A stretch of DNA of 64,000 nucleotides from Burhinus oedicnemus (taxonomy: Eukaryota; Chordata; Aves; Charadriiformes; Burhinidae). The stretch lies in the NCBI GenBank assembly GCA_008921705.1, contig VFFE01007767.1, positions 2,726,258 to 2,790,257 on the forward strand, in the 5' to 3' direction. Position 1 is the first letter of the stretch, and each line of letters opens with the position of its first letter. Of the stretch, positions 61,301 through 64,000 are shown in pieces. The position numbers were made by a program, and so were the translations under genes. Below the pieces are notes generated by a model. It was not told where the DNA came from and made no database searches. It saw only the letters and a list, made by a program, of their open reading frames with translations.

Positions 61301-64000
61301 GGACATCCCATGATCACAGATTCAGTCCCTGAGTTCATTAAACTTCTAGATACATTAAAAGTCCATATTTTCCTTGTAAGAGAAGAAGGTTGACTGAAGG
61401 CAGTTTTGCTACCTGAACATTTGTGGGAATTAGCTGTTAAGCTGTTCTGGTAGAAAACCTATGGGGAAGGATGTTACACCTGAGAATTGCAGCAATTATG
61501 CTCCAAGCAAAGAGCATCCTCTACCGCATCAATACAAATAATATATAGCTGCTATGTGTAGCTTCAAGTGTAGCTGCTATGTTTTCAGTATAGCATAGAG
61601 ATTTGATAGAAAAACATACATTTACATTGAAGTTCATTCCCTGCAGCACTTTAAAAGGTGACAGCTGTAAAATATATTGTGTAAAAAGAGCTGGAGGCAA
61701 GCAAAGTGTGAACCAAATTCCCTTTTTATAAATAATCTTAATATATGCACAGTTGCTGATTAGTGTTCTGAGAAGGAAATCTTTTATATCTGTTTCTCAG
61801 ATTCCTGGTTGTATGCAGTAGATTGATGTTAAAAAGCCAGATTTCAAAAGAAATTTTAGGCACTAAAGGTGAAGAAAAGCACCTAATAAAATTTTCAGAA
61901 ACTTCTAGCATGTAAATCCAAATTAATTTAATGCTAGATACCTTTTGAAAGTCTTGTGACAAATTTATCTGCAGCCTTTACTGCCTAAATATCTTTCAGT
62001 GTCTGGCCTTGTTTCATCAGTTGAAAAACTGGCCTGAAGTCACTTGCACACATAGCACACCTCATCTGTAATAAAAATTGATATATTCATCTGCATCTTA
62101 CAATGTGTAACCAATTTCATAGGGAGCTGAGTGTATAACATCTGCTTAAGCTGACAAATAATTGCTTCTTTGAATAGTCCCTCTCAATTCAATTTCTTTT
62201 CTTGAAATCAAGATGCTGCGTAGGGCCTTTCATGTATTAAATAATGTTAGTCTAAGACACAATTCCTGTTTGGAAATTCTGAGATGTCAAATAATGTGTT
62301 GTTCCAAAATGGGAAAAAAGGAACTTAGCTGTATTATTATTGTTATTATTTTGACTTTGGTCTGAAAAAAACCAAGTGACATTTCATTTTGAAAGATTTG
62401 ACATGTTTCTGAAATCCCCTGCTATTGCAGTGAGCCTGGGAGCTTGAAAGCCAGAACTTTTCATGCATATATGTTATTGAGAGAAGAGGATCCTAGAGGA
62501 CACAACTCCCTATCAGCAAACTAGACAGGTTGCTGACGTGTGGGGAGTCATGGAGGAAAGAACCATTTTTCCACTAAAAGTTTTGAAACATCTACAGTCA
62601 CATGGCTAGTGATTCTTTTAGCTAAAAAGAAGAGAGTGTAATGCTGATGGAAAATTCCACTTCAGCTATGTTTTTGAGGGTTGACCTTGTAGGCTAATAG
62701 TCTTTAACAAGAGCACAGGTAGCTCATACTTCTATAGGACTGCTGAAGCCTGCTGTCACAGACTAGAATTATCTCTGGAAAAGCGGATGTTGCCTTGGAA
62801 CTGTTCAGAAAAAAAGTAACTATAAGTTGCACTCCACCACTTAGGCAAAAGCATAGTTTTCCAGCAGCACTGTTCCTTGTTGAAGGCCATGTCCTTCTAT
62901 GCATCAAATGAAAACATACTTTCATACCACATGTAATTAGACTGTTGATATTATTACCATGAAAGGTCATTGGGAAAACAAAAGACAGACATCTAGATGG
63001 ATATTAGAAATTTTCAAGTTCCCATAATGAAAATAAAATGTTGGAGGACTCATTAAATCTTTGGAATTCAAGCCTATTTCTAACTACAGGAGATCCCATG
63101 ATTCCCCCTAGTTAGCCTAGTACTGTCACTGTGGGAAAGGGGATATTGAAAAGGATTGGCACTGTCCATTTTCAGTTTCTTCTTAGGCATTTCATTAATG
63201 GTATCTGAAACTCTCCATCATTACAGTCTTTGGGTGAGCAATACGTAGGAAAGATCTAAGGGTTTTTTATAAGTAAAGCAGGTTCCAGTGGAAGACATGG
63301 AAAGAAGGTAATGCAATCTCACTGCTGCTGGCAGATGGTGGAAAATTACAAGCTATTTTGCATGCACTTAATAGAGTAATGACTTCAAGGGTTACTTTAG
63401 TACTGTGGATAAAGAGATTGCATAATTAAAACATGCATTGTAACATTAATGGAATATATCCTGAAGGTAAGGTCATTTTTGTACTTTAAACATACTTAGT
63501 TCGCATTTTTCTGCTTTTGTTTCAAATGTTAGAAGTGTTGGATTTAAAAGTTGCATGTGATTGTTGTCTTGGCATTCCAAATGCAGTTTCACATAACACA
63601 CTTTGCATGTAGCTGGCACAGTTTTATCATGGATGTATAGTAGCCTGAGTCAACTAGAGTTTTAACCTGAGTATGACTCATTGGGGAAAAAATGGATTGG
63701 GGAGGGAATACTGTGTTGCTTTATTTAGACATACTGAAAACTGGCATTATTTAATACTTGAACTATTTCTTCCATGTAGTTTGGAAACTGCAGTTAGACA
63801 GATCTCAGCCTTTCTGTTTGGAATGTAATAAGGTTATTATTTTGTTGTGGAGAGAATGATCATTCTTCTTTTAAAGCTATTTGAAGTCATCCAAAGTTAA
63901 GAGCCAAGAGAATCTGAATGCTAGCATTTCTGGATGGCCTTCATATTACTGAAAATTGCAATTTGGTGAAACAAGCCAATTGTTCACTCTTTTTGGTAGT
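58360..64000 (+). other. MYO3A: MYO3A intron after coding exon 4 (continues past right edge)
   Basis: At least 5.6 kb of intron starting GTATGT. I looked for the kinase activation-loop exon in this stretch on the + strand and did not find it, so the gene continues beyond the window. A MIR-like fossil is listed separately. A pyrimidine-rich run lies near 60007-60041. Short open frames up to 100 codons have no domain. Confidence 0.8.
60741..60872 (-). repeat. MIR-like ancient SINE fossil
   Basis: The + strand reads TATAATTCCCAGTTAACAG, GGGGATCTGAAACTGAGAG, GAGTTGCTTGAAGTGACACAG and then AAAATCCAGGC. This matches the order of the reverse complement of MIR/CORE-SINE elements (ATTATCCCCATTTTACAGA, GGAAACTGAGGC, GTGACTTGCCCAAGGTCACA, GAACCCAGG). 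It is heavily decayed, as expected for a repeat older than the mammal-bird split. Confidence 0.5.

Overview
The window looks like a vertebrate, most likely avian, nuclear genomic segment. It has split exons with GT..AG introns, a CpG island in otherwise AT-rich DNA, and interspersed repeats that are almost all CR1-type LINEs. The CR1 3' ends read ...GATCTCCAGAGGTCCCTTCC...GATTCTATG, which is typical of birds. Repeat density is low and no bacterial-style operons are present. Long A/T homopolymers (52, 48 and 29 bases) also occur.

The one protein-coding gene I can support is the 5' (N-terminal) part of MYO3A, class III unconventional myosin, on the + strand. Four coding exons are visible: 29444-29626 (with the start codon at 29459), 33806-33940, 56447-56551 and 58260-58359. 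Joined in phase they encode residues 1-169 plus the first base of codon 170. This covers the first half of the N-terminal STE20-like kinase domain: glycine-rich loop, AVK lysine, HRD catalytic loop, and DFG at the last splice. The rest of the kinase, the myosin motor, IQ motifs and tail must lie beyond the right edge.

Layout: 1-19.8 kb is AT-rich and apparently intergenic. At 19.88-20.82 kb there is a strong CpG island with GC boxes and a YY1-like ATGGCGGC element, the best candidate for the MYO3A promoter and noncoding first exon. 20.9-29.4 kb would then be the 5'-UTR intron. It contains a notable pair of adjacent hairpins (28.73-28.82 kb) and a small tandem repeat. 29.4-64 kb is the MYO3A coding region with introns of about 4.2, 22.5, 1.7 and more than 5.6 kb. 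The 22.5 kb intron holds most of the recognisable mobile DNA. This includes a relatively young CR1 (about 45.49-47.41 kb) with a nearly complete but broken reverse transcriptase, a very old CR1 (about 49.44-50.72 kb), several 3'-end CR1 stubs on the opposite strand, and older amniote repeat fossils.

I found no rRNA, tRNA or CRISPR array, and no previously undescribed multi-gene system. The items most worth a second look are the CpG island and its unassigned transcript, the double hairpin at 28.73-28.82 kb, the internally deleted CR1, and the long homopolymers. All family assignments come from reading the sequence without a database search.
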